A DNA stretch of 5,546 nt from Accumulibacter sp. (GTDB taxonomy: Bacteria; Pseudomonadota; Gammaproteobacteria; Burkholderiales; Rhodocyclaceae). A model generated the notes under the pieces. That model was not told where the DNA came from and ran no database searches. It was given only the letters and a program-made list of their open reading frames with translations. Each line of letters starts with the position of its first letter. The stretch's first letter is position 1. The stretch is from positions 1 through 5,546 of the forward strand of contig JAITAJ010000168.1 in assembly GCA_031284185.1 (NCBI GenBank). Reading direction: 5' to 3'. Shown here piece by piece: positions 1 to 5,546 of this stretch. Position numbers and translations under genes: made by a program.

Positions 1-59
1 AACACGAGCCGGGCGCGCCCGTCCGGCGTTTTTTCGCTCGTTTTTGCAATCTCCTGCAT
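1..59 (-). CDS. N-terminal fragment of an unidentified gene
   Basis: A minus-strand gene starts at the ATG at 59-57 and runs off the left edge. The visible 19 codons read MQEIAKTSEKTPDGRARLV. The start is supported by a strong Shine-Dalgarno sequence, AAGGAG, ending five bases before the ATG (about 65-70 on the plus strand) within an A-rich leader. The visible residues are charged and hydrophilic, with no signal peptide, and are too few to assign a family. It lies downstream of kdgF-kduI on the same strand, so it could belong to the same uronate gene set (regulator, transporter or next enzyme), but this rests on position only. A repeat element separates it from kduI, so it may have its own promoter. 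Confidence 0.6.
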   Translation of the reverse strand, partial: MQEIAKTSEKTPDGRARLV

Positions 60-84
60 GACAACTCCTTTTTTGACAACAACG

Positions 85-112
85 ATGATACACGCGATTT
101 TGCCGCGTTCAG
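85..112 (-). promoter_or_regulatory. Possible promoter for the left-edge gene
   Basis: On the minus strand, TATCAT (plus 85-90) matches five of six bases of a sigma-70 -10 box. CTGAAC (plus 107-112) lies 16 bases upstream as a weak -35 candidate with three of six matches. It would start transcription just ahead of the strong ribosome binding site of the left-edge gene. The weak -35 keeps this tentative. Confidence 0.25.
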
Positions 113-113
113 G

Positions 114-280
<167 letters not shown>

Positions 281-281
<1 letters not shown>

Positions 282-1117
282 TACTTGAGGTCGCCCGGGC
301 CGAGCGTGTCCATGTCGTCGAAGGTCTGGTTCTCGCCGGCCATGCCCCATACGAAGGAATAGGCGCCGGAACCGACGCCGGCATGAATCGACCACGACGG
401 GGAAATGACGGCTTGCTCGTTGGACATCACGATGTGACGGGTCTCGGACGGCTGACCATGCATGTGAAACACGCGAGTGCCTTCGTCCATGCCGAAATAG
501 AGATAGACTTCCATGCGGCGCTCGTGAGTGTGCGGCGGGTAGGTGTTCCATACGCTGCCCGGTTCGAGCACGGTGACGCCCATGACCAGCTGACAACTCT
601 TGCATACGGCGGGATGCACGTATTGATAAATGGTGCGCACGTTGCTGCTGACCGGATCGCCCAGCTTTCTGGGATTGGCGTCGGCACGGGTGATGCGCGT
701 GGTGGGATGGGTCGCGTGCGCCGGACAACTGATCAGGTAGAACTTGGCCGGCCGGGCGGCATTGTCGCTTTCAAAGGAAACCGCCACGGCGCCCATGCCG
801 ACGTATAGGCCGTCACCATTGGCCAGAAAATGCGCCTTTCCGTCGACGAGCACGCGCCCGGATTCCCCAAGGTTGACCACGCCAAGCTCGCGGCGGTCGA
901 GGAAGTTCGGCGTGCCGAATTCCTTGCCGCCTTCAAGGGAAAGCGCTTGCGTGGTCGGCACCGCGCCACCGAAGACGACACGATCGACGTGGGTGTAAAC
1001 CAAGGTCAACTCACCGGCGACGAAAACCTTTTCCACCAGAAAATGACGGCGCAGAGTGCCGGTGTCATAGTGCCTGACGTCTTCCGGGTGATGCCCGTAA
1101 CGCATGTCCAGTTTCAT
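281..1117 (-). CDS. kduI: 5-dehydro-4-deoxy-D-glucuronate isomerase (KduI)
   Basis: A 278-residue cytosolic isomerase (EC 5.3.1.17) that converts 5-keto-4-deoxyuronate (DKI) to 3-deoxy-D-glycero-2,5-hexodiulosonate (DKII). KduD would then reduce DKII to 2-keto-3-deoxygluconate. The length equals that of E. coli KduI, and many segments match from memory: FLVEKVFVA near residues 26-34, RRELGVVNLG near 75-84, HTHERRMEV at 196-204, SWSIHAGVG at 241-249 and GENQTFDDMD at 261-270. The zinc ligands known for E. coli KduI are present at the same numbers: His196, His198, Glu203 and His245. The ATG at 1117 overlaps the stop of upstream kdgF by ATGA, which indicates translational coupling. The stop codon TAG shares its last base with the heptamer element, and the C-terminal residues still look native, so the protein is not truncated. 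No kduD is visible in this window. Confidence 0.96.
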
Positions 1118-1473
1118 TGATCGCCCTCCACGGATTGGTTCTTGAGAAAATCCTCACGCTGCGGCGTGAAAATATCCAGCAGCCGGCCTTCGCTGAGACA
1201 AACCGTGCCGTGCGGCACGGACGGGGGAATGTAAACCGAATCGCCGGGACGCAGACGGCTCGTCCGCCCTTCGACGGTGAATTCAAATTCACCCGCCAGA
1301 CAATAACAGACCTGCTCGTGAACGTGGCGATGCTCGGTGCCGATCGCGCCCGATCCGAACATCACTTCAACCATCATCAGATTGCCGTCGTGCGCGCGGA
1401 TCTTCCGGCAAACGCGGTTTTCCTCGAGCGTTTCAGGCTCGATCTTTGCGTCGGGAAAGAAAAACTTGCTCAT
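1114..1473 (-). CDS. kdgF: Cupin protein, KdgF-like uronate ring-opening enzyme
   Basis: A 119-residue single-domain cupin. KdgF proteins convert the 4,5-unsaturated monouronates released by pectate or alginate lyases to the linear ketonised form, the substrate of KduI. The N-terminal half has the metal-binding motif His48-x-His50 with Gln54, and His88 follows in the second cupin motif (VPHGTVC). The C-terminal stretch LLDIFTPQREDF, with Asp100, Phe102 and Arg106, resembles the KdgF active-site end. The position immediately upstream of kduI with an ATGA overlap strongly supports this role over a generic cupin. I chose the ATG at 1473, giving MSKFFFPDAK; a TTG at 1488 would add five residues. 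The Shine-Dalgarno sequence is weak: GGA about ten bases before the ATG. A generic cupin of unrelated function remains possible but less likely. Confidence 0.8.
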   Translation of the reverse strand: MSKFFFPDAKIEPETLEENRVCRKIRAHDGNLMMVEVMFGSGAIGTEHRHVHEQVCYCLAGEFEFTVEGRTSRLRPGDSVYIPPSVPHGTVCLSEGRLLDIFTPQREDFLKNQSVEGDQ

Positions 1474-1704
1474 CGTCGCGTCATCCAAAGTGTGATAAGC
1501 CTGCGGGGAATCCCATGCCGGCAGGAACTACGGACATGGGCAACACGGGCCGGCGGATCGGGATCGTTCGCAAGCATCCGTTGCCTGCCCGCCTGACGGG
1601 CGATACTCTACTCCGGGTTCATGCCCCAATCAATGATTTCGGAACGACGCTCCGTTTTCTCCATTAGAATCCGTTACCTCGATTCCTGGACGAAGGATGT
1701 CTCC
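1474..1704. promoter_or_regulatory. Divergent promoter region between kdgF and the aldo-keto reductase gene
   Basis: This 231-base spacer must hold the promoters of both divergent genes. Visible structures are a 6-base inverted repeat CCCATG (1512-1517) and CATGGG (1535-1540) enclosing the palindrome TGCCGGCA (1516-1523), and a hairpin GCCCG-CCTGA-CGGGC at 1587-1601. TAGAAT at 1665-1670 is a possible -10 box for the plus-strand gene, but I see no good -35 at 16-18 bases. Any of the inverted repeats could be an operator, for example for a uronate-responsive regulator, but none is a recognised consensus. No protein-coding gene is convincing here. Confidence 0.4.
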
Positions 1705-2541
1705 ATGAAACACGTCATCTTGCCGACGGGGGAACAGGTGCCGGCCCTGGGCATGGGTACGTGGATGATCGGCGAGGACCGCGCGTCCCGCGCCGAAGAA
1801 ATCGCCACGCTCCAGCATGGCGTCGATCTGGGCATGACCCTCATCGATACCGCCGAAATGTACGGCGACGGCGCTTCGGAACGGCTGGTCGGCGAGGCCA
1901 TCCGCGGGCGGCGCGAGCGCGTGTTTCTGGTCAGCAAGGTCTGTCCGGGCAATGCCGGCCGCAAGACCATGCCGGTCGCTTGCGAGCGCAGCCTGAAGCG
2001 CCTGAGCGCCGATCATCTCGATCTTTATCTGTTGCACTGGCGCGGCGGCGTGCCGCTGGCGGAGACCGTCGAGGCGTTCGAGCGTCTGCGGGCGCAAGGC
2101 AAGATCCGGTATTGGGGCGTCAGCAATCTCGATTCGGGCGACATGGCGGAGCTTTGCGCGTTGCCGGAAGGCCCTCGGGTGGCCGCGAATCAGGTGCTCT
2201 ACAACCTGTCCCGCCGCGGCATCGAATGGGAATTGTTGCCGTGGTGCGAAAAACGCGGGATTCCGGTGATGGCCTATTCGCCGATCGAGCAGGCGCGCCT
2301 GTTGCGCCAGCCCGGTCTGCGCGCGCTGGCCGAAAGGCTCGGCGGCGCGACGCCGGCGCAGTTGGCGCTGGCCTGGCTGCTCGGGCGCGATCAGGTGATC
2401 GCCATTCCCAAAACATCGAATCGCGCCCACGTCGAAGAGAATTTCGCCGCGCTCGAATGCGCGCTCGACGCCGAGACCCTCGCCGAACTCGACCGCCTGT
2501 TTCCGCCGCCGGGCGGGGCCACGCCGCTCGAAATGCTTTGA
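1705..2541 (+). CDS. Aldo-keto reductase, YeaE-like
   Basis: A 278-residue soluble (beta/alpha)8-barrel oxidoreductase that would reduce aldehydes or ketones with NAD(P)H. The catalytic tetrad is complete: Asp48 and Tyr53 in LIDTAEMYGDGASE, Lys78 in LVSKV, and His111 in LYLLHW. Further family signatures are GVSN near 138-141, NQVLYNL near 162-168, YSP at 191-193, and the cofactor-binding IPKTSNRAHVEEN at 234-246, whose Lys and Arg usually hold the 2'-phosphate of NADPH. I chose the ATG at 1705 because AAGGA at 1693-1697 lies seven bases upstream and MKHVILPTGEQVPALGMGTW is the normal family N-terminus; the frame stays open to 1621 but that extension does not look like the family. It is closest in feel to the E. 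coli YeaE group of short reductases. Substrate is unknown; proximity to kdgF-kduI makes a keto-uronate or related sugar aldehyde possible, by inference only. Confidence 0.93.
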   Translation: MKHVILPTGEQVPALGMGTWMIGEDRASRAEEIATLQHGVDLGMTLIDTAEMYGDGASERLVGEAIRGRRERVFLVSKVCPGNAGRKTMPVACERSLKRLSADHLDLYLLHWRGGVPLAETVEAFERLRAQGKIRYWGVSNLDSGDMAELCALPEGPRVAANQVLYNLSRRGIEWELLPWCEKRGIPVMAYSPIEQARLLRQPGLRALAERLGGATPAQLALAWLLGRDQVIAIPKTSNRAHVEENFAALECALDAETLAELDRLFPPPGGATPLEML

Positions 2542-2581
2542 GGGCCGAACCGGCGCCGGCCGGCCGGGGAAGGACTCCGGT
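2542..2581. terminator. GC-rich palindromic spacer between convergent genes
   Basis: The 40 bases between two convergent stop codons hold overlapping palindromes: CCGGCGCCGG (2550-2559) followed by CCGGCCGG repeats to about 2567. They could form a short stable hairpin acting in both directions, but there is no T-tract on either side, so intrinsic termination is uncertain. Confidence 0.3.
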
Positions 2582-3664
2582 TCAGCGCGCCACCGACCCG
2601 CTCGGCGCGGCGCGCAGGTATTGCGGCGGCCAGGCCGCCGTTTGCCCGAGTTCGTGCGCGGCGGTCATCGGCCAGTAGGGGTTGCGCAGAATTTCACGCC
2701 CGAGCAAAACCATGTCGGCCTGGCCGCTGCGGATGACGTGGTCGGCCTGGGCCGGCGTGGTGATCAGGCCGACGGCGGCGACGGGGATGCCGGCCTCGCT
2801 CCGCACGCGCTCGGCGAATTCGATCTGAAAACCGGGGCCGGACGGAATCCGCGCGTCGGGCACGATACCGCCCGTCGATACGTCGATCAGGTCGACGCCA
2901 TGCGTTTTCAGCGTGCGGCACAGGGCAATCGTCTCATCCGGCGTCCAGCCGCCGTCGACCCAGTCGGTCGCCGACAGGCGCACGATCAATGGCAGCGGCT
3001 CCGGCCATGCGGCGCGTACCGCGGCGGATACCTCGACGACCAGCCGCGCGCGCCTGGCGAAACTGCCGCCGTAATCGTCGACGCGCCGGTTTGAAAGCGG
3101 CGACAGGAATTCGTGCAGCAGGTAGCCGTGCGCGGCATGGATTTCGATGGCCGAAAATCCCGCGGCATACGCGCGCCGCGCGGCGGCGGCGAACTTGTCG
3201 ACGATCCCTCGGATGTCGGCGATACCAAGCTCGCGGGGGGTTGCGTGCGCCTCGGAGTAGGGTATCGGCGACGGCGCGACGAGGGGCCATCCGCCCTCAT
3301 CCGCCGGAATCGGGGTCTGCGCTTCCCAGCCGCGCCGCATACTGGCTTTTCTGCCGGCGTGCGCGAGTTGCGCGGCCATCGGGCACCCCTGAGCCTGCGC
3401 GAAACGCGCGACGCGCCCCAGCGGCTCGATCTGCCCGTCGTCCCACAAGCCGAGATCGGCGGGGCTGATGCGGCCTTCGGGAGCGACCGCGGTCGCCTCG
3501 CCGATGATCAGCGCAGCGCCGCCGACGGCGCGCGCGCCATAGTGCACGAGGTGCCAGTCTCCGGCCAGCCCGTCCCGCGCGGAATACTGGCACATGGCGG
3601 GAACGCCGATGCGGTTGCGCAGCGCGAGACTGCGCAGGGAGAACGATTCAAAAAGATGAGCCAT
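2582..3664 (-). CDS. Old yellow enzyme family NADH:flavin oxidoreductase (YqjM/XenA type)
   Basis: A 360-residue FMN-dependent ene-reductase, soluble, that would reduce activated C=C bonds such as enones, and possibly nitro compounds. The N-terminus MAHLFESFSLRSLALRNRIG is the standard barrel opening. PAMCQYSA carries Cys25 and Tyr27, the cysteine and tyrosine typical of the YqjM-like (thermophilic-like) class. HAAHGYLLHEFLSPLSNRR holds the substrate-binding His176 and His179 and Tyr181. DDYGGS follows at about 196-201, and the FMN phosphate-binding region includes GLITTP and VLLGREILRNP near 299-329. The C-terminal WPPQYLRA resembles XenA-type enzymes. I chose the ATG at 3664; a TTG at 3694 would add ten residues, but it lies in the terminal hairpin of the adjacent transposable element, and the added residues do not match the family. 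No good Shine-Dalgarno sequence precedes the ATG. The physiological substrate is unknown. Confidence 0.93.
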   Translation of the reverse strand: MAHLFESFSLRSLALRNRIGVPAMCQYSARDGLAGDWHLVHYGARAVGGAALIIGEATAVAPEGRISPADLGLWDDGQIEPLGRVARFAQAQGCPMAAQLAHAGRKASMRRGWEAQTPIPADEGGWPLVAPSPIPYSEAHATPRELGIADIRGIVDKFAAAARRAYAAGFSAIEIHAAHGYLLHEFLSPLSNRRVDDYGGSFARRARLVVEVSAAVRAAWPEPLPLIVRLSATDWVDGGWTPDETIALCRTLKTHGVDLIDVSTGGIVPDARIPSGPGFQIEFAERVRSEAGIPVAAVGLITTPAQADHVIRSGQADMVLLGREILRNPYWPMTAAHELGQTAAWPPQYLRAAPSGSVAR

Positions 3665-3685
3665 CGAGGTATCTGCTTTCAAAAA

Positions 3686-3705
3686 CGTGCTCAAAAGTGA
3701 GCGTG
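3686..3705 (-). repeat. Terminal hairpin at the right end of the TnpB element
   Basis: GCTCA (3689-3693) pairs with TGAGC (3698-3702) around a four-base loop, and the stem extends to 3686 and 3705 with two wobble pairs. The tnpB stop codon TGA (3693-3691) lies in the arm that is 3' on the minus strand. Such hairpins beside the tnpB stop are characteristic of TnpB-element right ends, where they form the last stem of the guide RNA scaffold. Confidence 0.6.
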
Positions 3706-3800
3706 GTTTTTTTCCTGCCCCGACGTGTCCTGCTGACCACAGTCGTATCTGACAGGCGTGACTTTCCCGACTACGACGGGAGGAATTCCCGCCGCAGCGC
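3686..3800 (-). ncRNA. Candidate reRNA (omega RNA) scaffold at the tnpB 3' end
   Basis: TnpB nucleases use a right-end RNA made from the 3' part of the tnpB transcript, with the guide taken from DNA just beyond the element. Here the last 40-50 codons of tnpB lie past the RuvC-III aspartate and encode a low-complexity tail (roughly residues 393-442), as expected when RNA rather than protein structure is conserved. The matching DNA has stems: GTCGTA (3742-3747) with TACGAC (3772-3777), CGGGA (3777-3781) with TCCCG (3787-3791), and the terminal hairpin at 3686-3705. The 5' limit is arbitrary and the 3' limit depends on the exact element end. This is inferred from context, not from a covariance match. 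Confidence 0.45.
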
Positions 3801-5019
3801 CGCCGTTGCCGGTCGGACTCGCCACGGGTAGGGCCGTTGCGGTGGCCAGCCGTTTCAAGTTGAGCGCGGCATTCACGTCGCGCTCATGATGCGTCCCGCA
3901 TTCAGGACAGGTCCATTCCCGGTCTTTGAGCGTCAGCGCCTCGTTCTTTCTGCCACAGACCGAACACAGGCGGCTGCTCGGATACCAGCGGTCGGCAACG
4001 ACCCGCCGGGTTTCGTGACGTTTGGCCTTGTACGCGATCTGCTGGCGAATTTGCCCAAAGCCCACGTCACTGATCGCCCTCGCCAGCTTGTCGTTCGCCA
4101 GCATCCCCTTGACGTGCAAATCCTCGATCACCACCGCTTGGTTTTCGCGGCAGAGCCGAGTGGTGAGCTTGTGCGTGAAGTCCGCTCTGAGATGGGCGAT
4201 CCGCGCATGGGTTCGTGCCAATTCCAGCTTGGATTTCTTCCGGTTGTTCGATACGGGGAACCGGGTTCCCTTGGGCAGGCGTCCTCCCCTCTTGAATCCC
4301 GCCGCGATCCGGGCGGTTTCGAGCTTTCGGGAGACCCGCCTTCCGCGTATCTTCACCCGGCGCAGCGCCGCCCTGAGCGGCCTGGGCGAGTGAATGACCT
4401 CCCCCGTGGACAGCGTGGCCGCCGCCTTGATTCCCAGATCGACGCCGACTACCCCGTTGCCTGTCCGGTGTTTCAGGGCTTCGGCGTCCGGCACATCCAC
4501 TTGCACCGCCACGTGCCAGCGATCAGCCTGCCGGGATACCGTCGCGCCAAGCACCTTGCCGGTAAAGCGCAGGCGCTCGCGCATCGAAATTTCGCCCACC
4601 TTGGGAAGCCGGACTGTTTGGCCGCAGATGCTGAATTTATCGTTCGCCACATAGAAACTATCGCGGCAACGCCCCTTTTTCTTGAATTGCGGCGCGTGCG
4701 CCGGAGTGCCGGACTTCAAATCCGCGAAGAACCGGCTCCAGGCTTTTGCCAGATGCGCGAAGGGCTGCGCGTGCGCATCCCGATGGATCGTCCTGAGCCA
4801 CGGCATCCCATCCTTGTCCAGCCACTGCGGATCAGCGTACTTGATGGCGTTGAACTGTTTCTTCAAGGCCATCGCGTTCGGCCTCAGACCTGCCGCGTAC
4901 TGCCGGTTCCACTCGCACAGACCCCAATTCCACACCTTGCGCGCCGTGCCGCAGGCACGCGCAAGGTAGTCTGCTTGCGCGGATGTGGGATTCAACTGGA
5001 TTCTGTGTGTCAGGTGCAT
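3691..5019 (-). CDS. tnpB: TnpB RNA-guided endonuclease of an IS607-type element
   Basis: A 442-residue TnpB, full length for the family. TnpB uses an element-derived RNA to cut DNA at sites matching the empty donor site, which favours retention of the element; it is an ancestor of Cas12. The N-terminal helix-turn-helix-like region (about 1-110) includes ARKVWNWGLCEWN. The RuvC triad is complete: Asp194 in VGVDLGIK, Glu299 in VVIEDLHVKGM, and Asp381 in HERDVNAALNL. The zinc finger between the last two has Cys352, Cys355, Cys371 and Cys374. An Arg/Lys-rich insertion spans about 212-265. The protein therefore looks active. The ATG at 5019 lies two bases after the stop of the upstream small gene, with GAGGAG eleven bases upstream inside that gene, which implies translational coupling. 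The C-terminal tail GKVTPVRYDCGQQDTSGQ is a form I recall from other TnpB proteins and coincides with the probable reRNA. Confidence 0.95.
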   Translation of the reverse strand: MHLTHRIQLNPTSAQADYLARACGTARKVWNWGLCEWNRQYAAGLRPNAMALKKQFNAIKYADPQWLDKDGMPWLRTIHRDAHAQPFAHLAKAWSRFFADLKSGTPAHAPQFKKKGRCRDSFYVANDKFSICGQTVRLPKVGEISMRERLRFTGKVLGATVSRQADRWHVAVQVDVPDAEALKHRTGNGVVGVDLGIKAAATLSTGEVIHSPRPLRAALRRVKIRGRRVSRKLETARIAAGFKRGGRLPKGTRFPVSNNRKKSKLELARTHARIAHLRADFTHKLTTRLCRENQAVVIEDLHVKGMLANDKLARAISDVGFGQIRQQIAYKAKRHETRRVVADRWYPSSRLCSVCGRKNEALTLKDREWTCPECGTHHERDVNAALNLKRLATATALPVASPTGNGGAAAGIPPVVVGKVTPVRYDCGQQDTSGQEKNHAHF

Positions 5020-5021
5020 GT

Positions 5022-5225
5022 TTATTCGTACTCCTCATCCGTCGAACGCCACACGACTTCGCCGGTTTCGACGCAGATCACGCGCGCTTCACCCTCTCCC
5101 GGTTCGTCAACGCCTTCGATGGCAATGGCTTTCGCGGCAGATACACTATCATGGTGCCGCGAGAACACCTTGGCGGGCAGCCAATCGCTTTGCAGCGGAA
5201 AGTCTGCTTCAATTCGGTACTTCAT
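5022..5225 (-). CDS. Small acidic protein between the recombinase and tnpB
   Basis: A 67-residue protein that I do not recognise as a named family. The ATG at 5225 is preceded by a strong Shine-Dalgarno sequence, GGAGGA, eight bases upstream. The gene overlaps the recombinase 3' end by 17 bases in another frame, and its TAA is two bases before the tnpB ATG. The tight packing argues that it is really translated and part of the element. It is acidic, with 15 Asp/Glu against 7 Lys/Arg, and ends in STDEEYE. The middle (about 47-60, ARVICVETGEVVWR) looks like a beta hairpin and residues 27-36 look helical. There is no signal peptide, membrane segment or nucleic-acid-binding motif. The role could be a regulator of recombinase or TnpB, a DNA mimic, or simply a spacer that couples translation; all are speculative. 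Confidence 0.75.
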   Translation of the reverse strand: MKYRIEADFPLQSDWLPAKVFSRHHDSVSAAKAIAIEGVDEPGEGEARVICVETGEVVWRSTDEEYE

Positions 5226-5546
5226 GCGCCGCGTCCTCCCGCAATGCCTCGTTCAGCTTTTTTCGATAGTTCCTCAACCCGTACAGCCGGGACGAAAAAC
5301 AATGCACTATCGTCATCAAGTCTTGCACCATCTCTTGCTCCGGCGACAAGCGTTCCTGATTCAATACCAGGACTACACAGCCATTGGTTTGCGCAAAATG
5401 CTCAAACCACTCGAAACCAAAGCGCGTCAAACGGTCACGGTGCGCCAGAATCAAGGTCTTTACCTCGCGTCGTCCTATTTCTTCCATGAGTTTCAGAAAG
5501 AGCTTGCGCTTGAAGTTCAGACCGCCGCCGACTTCCTCCAGAAACT
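5209..5546 (-). CDS. tnpA: IS607-type serine recombinase (TnpA), C-terminal part
   Basis: The frame enters from the right edge with two bases of a split codon and gives 111 residues to the TGA at 5209. The true start is outside the window. IS607 TnpA is a small serine recombinase that moves the element as a circular intermediate; unusually, its DNA-binding domain precedes the catalytic domain. The visible part is the latter part of the catalytic domain: GLNFKRKLFLKLM, then AHRDRLTRFGFEWFE with the arginines of the conserved DRLxR motif, then VVLVLNQE, and the typical ending LSPEQEMVQDLMTIVHCFSSRLYGLRNYRKKL. The nucleophilic serine and the helix-turn-helix must lie beyond the edge. The end overlaps the small downstream gene by 17 bases. 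An internal ATG at 5487 is not the start, since conserved residues precede it. Confidence 0.92.
   Translation of the reverse strand, partial: FLEEVGGGLNFKRKLFLKLMEEIGRREVKTLILAHRDRLTRFGFEWFEHFAQTNGCVVLVLNQERLSPEQEMVQDLMTIVHCFSSRLYGLRNYRKKLNEALREDAAHEVPN

Larger units (their letters stand above)
3670..5546 (-). mobile_element. IS607-type insertion sequence, left end outside the window
   Basis: Three minus-strand genes form one unit: a serine recombinase (partial), a small accessory protein, and tnpB. The combination of an IS607-type serine recombinase with TnpB defines the IS607 family, which inserts without terminal inverted repeats or a target duplication. The right end should lie just past the terminal hairpin at 3686-3705, so the boundary given (3670) is approximate. 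The left end is past 5546. The tnpB reading frame is intact, as is the visible recombinase part, so the element may be functional or recently active. Confidence 0.85.

Noticed and set aside
1474..1488. A TTG start extending KdgF by five residues
   Set aside because: The ATG at 1473 gives a normal cupin N-terminus and has a weak but usable Shine-Dalgarno sequence.
1630..2430. A 266-codon minus-strand open frame opposite the aldo-keto reductase gene
   Set aside because: It is an antisense shadow in GC-rich DNA; the plus strand encodes a clear enzyme with all catalytic residues.
1761..2678. A 305-codon plus-strand frame overlapping the aldo-keto reductase gene
   Set aside because: It is rich in Arg, Ala and Gly with no domain, which is typical of an out-of-frame reading of a GC-rich gene.
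3665..3694. A TTG start extending the oxidoreductase by ten residues
   Set aside because: It lies in the right-end hairpin of the transposable element, and the added residues do not match the family; the ATG at 3664 does.
2621..3700. Several plus-strand frames opposite the oxidoreductase gene
   Set aside because: They are antisense shadows of a well-supported minus-strand gene and have no recognisable motifs.
4022..4969. Plus-strand frames opposite tnpB
   Set aside because: They are antisense to an intact TnpB and lack motifs or ribosome binding sites.
4983..5489. A 168-codon plus-strand frame opposite the recombinase and small gene
   Set aside because: The minus strand carries conserved IS607 recombinase motifs; the plus frame has low-complexity Ser/Pro/Arg composition and no recognisable domain.

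Overview
The window is GC-rich bacterial DNA with tightly packed genes. The gene families (KdgF/KduI uronate catabolism, a YqjM/XenA-type old yellow enzyme, a YeaE-like aldo-keto reductase, and a GACAGAR heptamer repeat) suggest a Gram-negative proteobacterium, probably beta or gamma. That placement is inference; there is no rRNA or other marker to settle it.

Left part (1-1473, minus strand). A two-gene operon, kdgF then kduI, overlaps by the four bases ATGA. It encodes two consecutive steps in breakdown of the unsaturated uronates released from pectin or alginate-like polymers: KdgF opens the 4,5-unsaturated monouronate to the linear keto form, and KduI isomerises that product towards 2-keto-3-deoxygluconate. 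A compact repeat element (about 114-281) abuts and shares one base with the kduI stop codon. It has ten tandem GACAGAR heptamers on one side and an inverted copy of the same motif on the other. Beyond it, on the same strand, the first 19 codons of another gene with a very good ribosome binding site run off the left edge.

Middle (1474-3664). A 231-base divergent spacer separates kdgF from a plus-strand aldo-keto reductase gene with a complete D/Y/K/H catalytic tetrad. This gene converges, across a 40-base GC-rich spacer, on a minus-strand old-yellow-enzyme flavin oxidoreductase with intact cysteine, His/His and tyrosine active-site residues.

Right part (about 3680-5546, minus strand). Most of an IS607-type element: the C-terminal part of a serine recombinase running off the right edge, an uncharacterised 67-residue acidic protein overlapping its end, and a full-length TnpB RNA-guided nuclease with an intact RuvC D/E/D triad and zinc finger. 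The three genes are packed as one translation-coupled unit. The 3' end of tnpB, with a terminal hairpin that contains its stop codon, looks like the right end and reRNA (omega RNA) locus. The element ends within roughly 30 bases of the oxidoreductase start codon, so it appears to have replaced that gene's native promoter region. Any TnpB guide read from this copy would come from the oxidoreductase leader or start.

The most interesting points are the small accessory ORF inside the IS607-type element, the predicted reRNA with a guide over the oxidoreductase start, and the heptamer element fused to the kduI stop codon.
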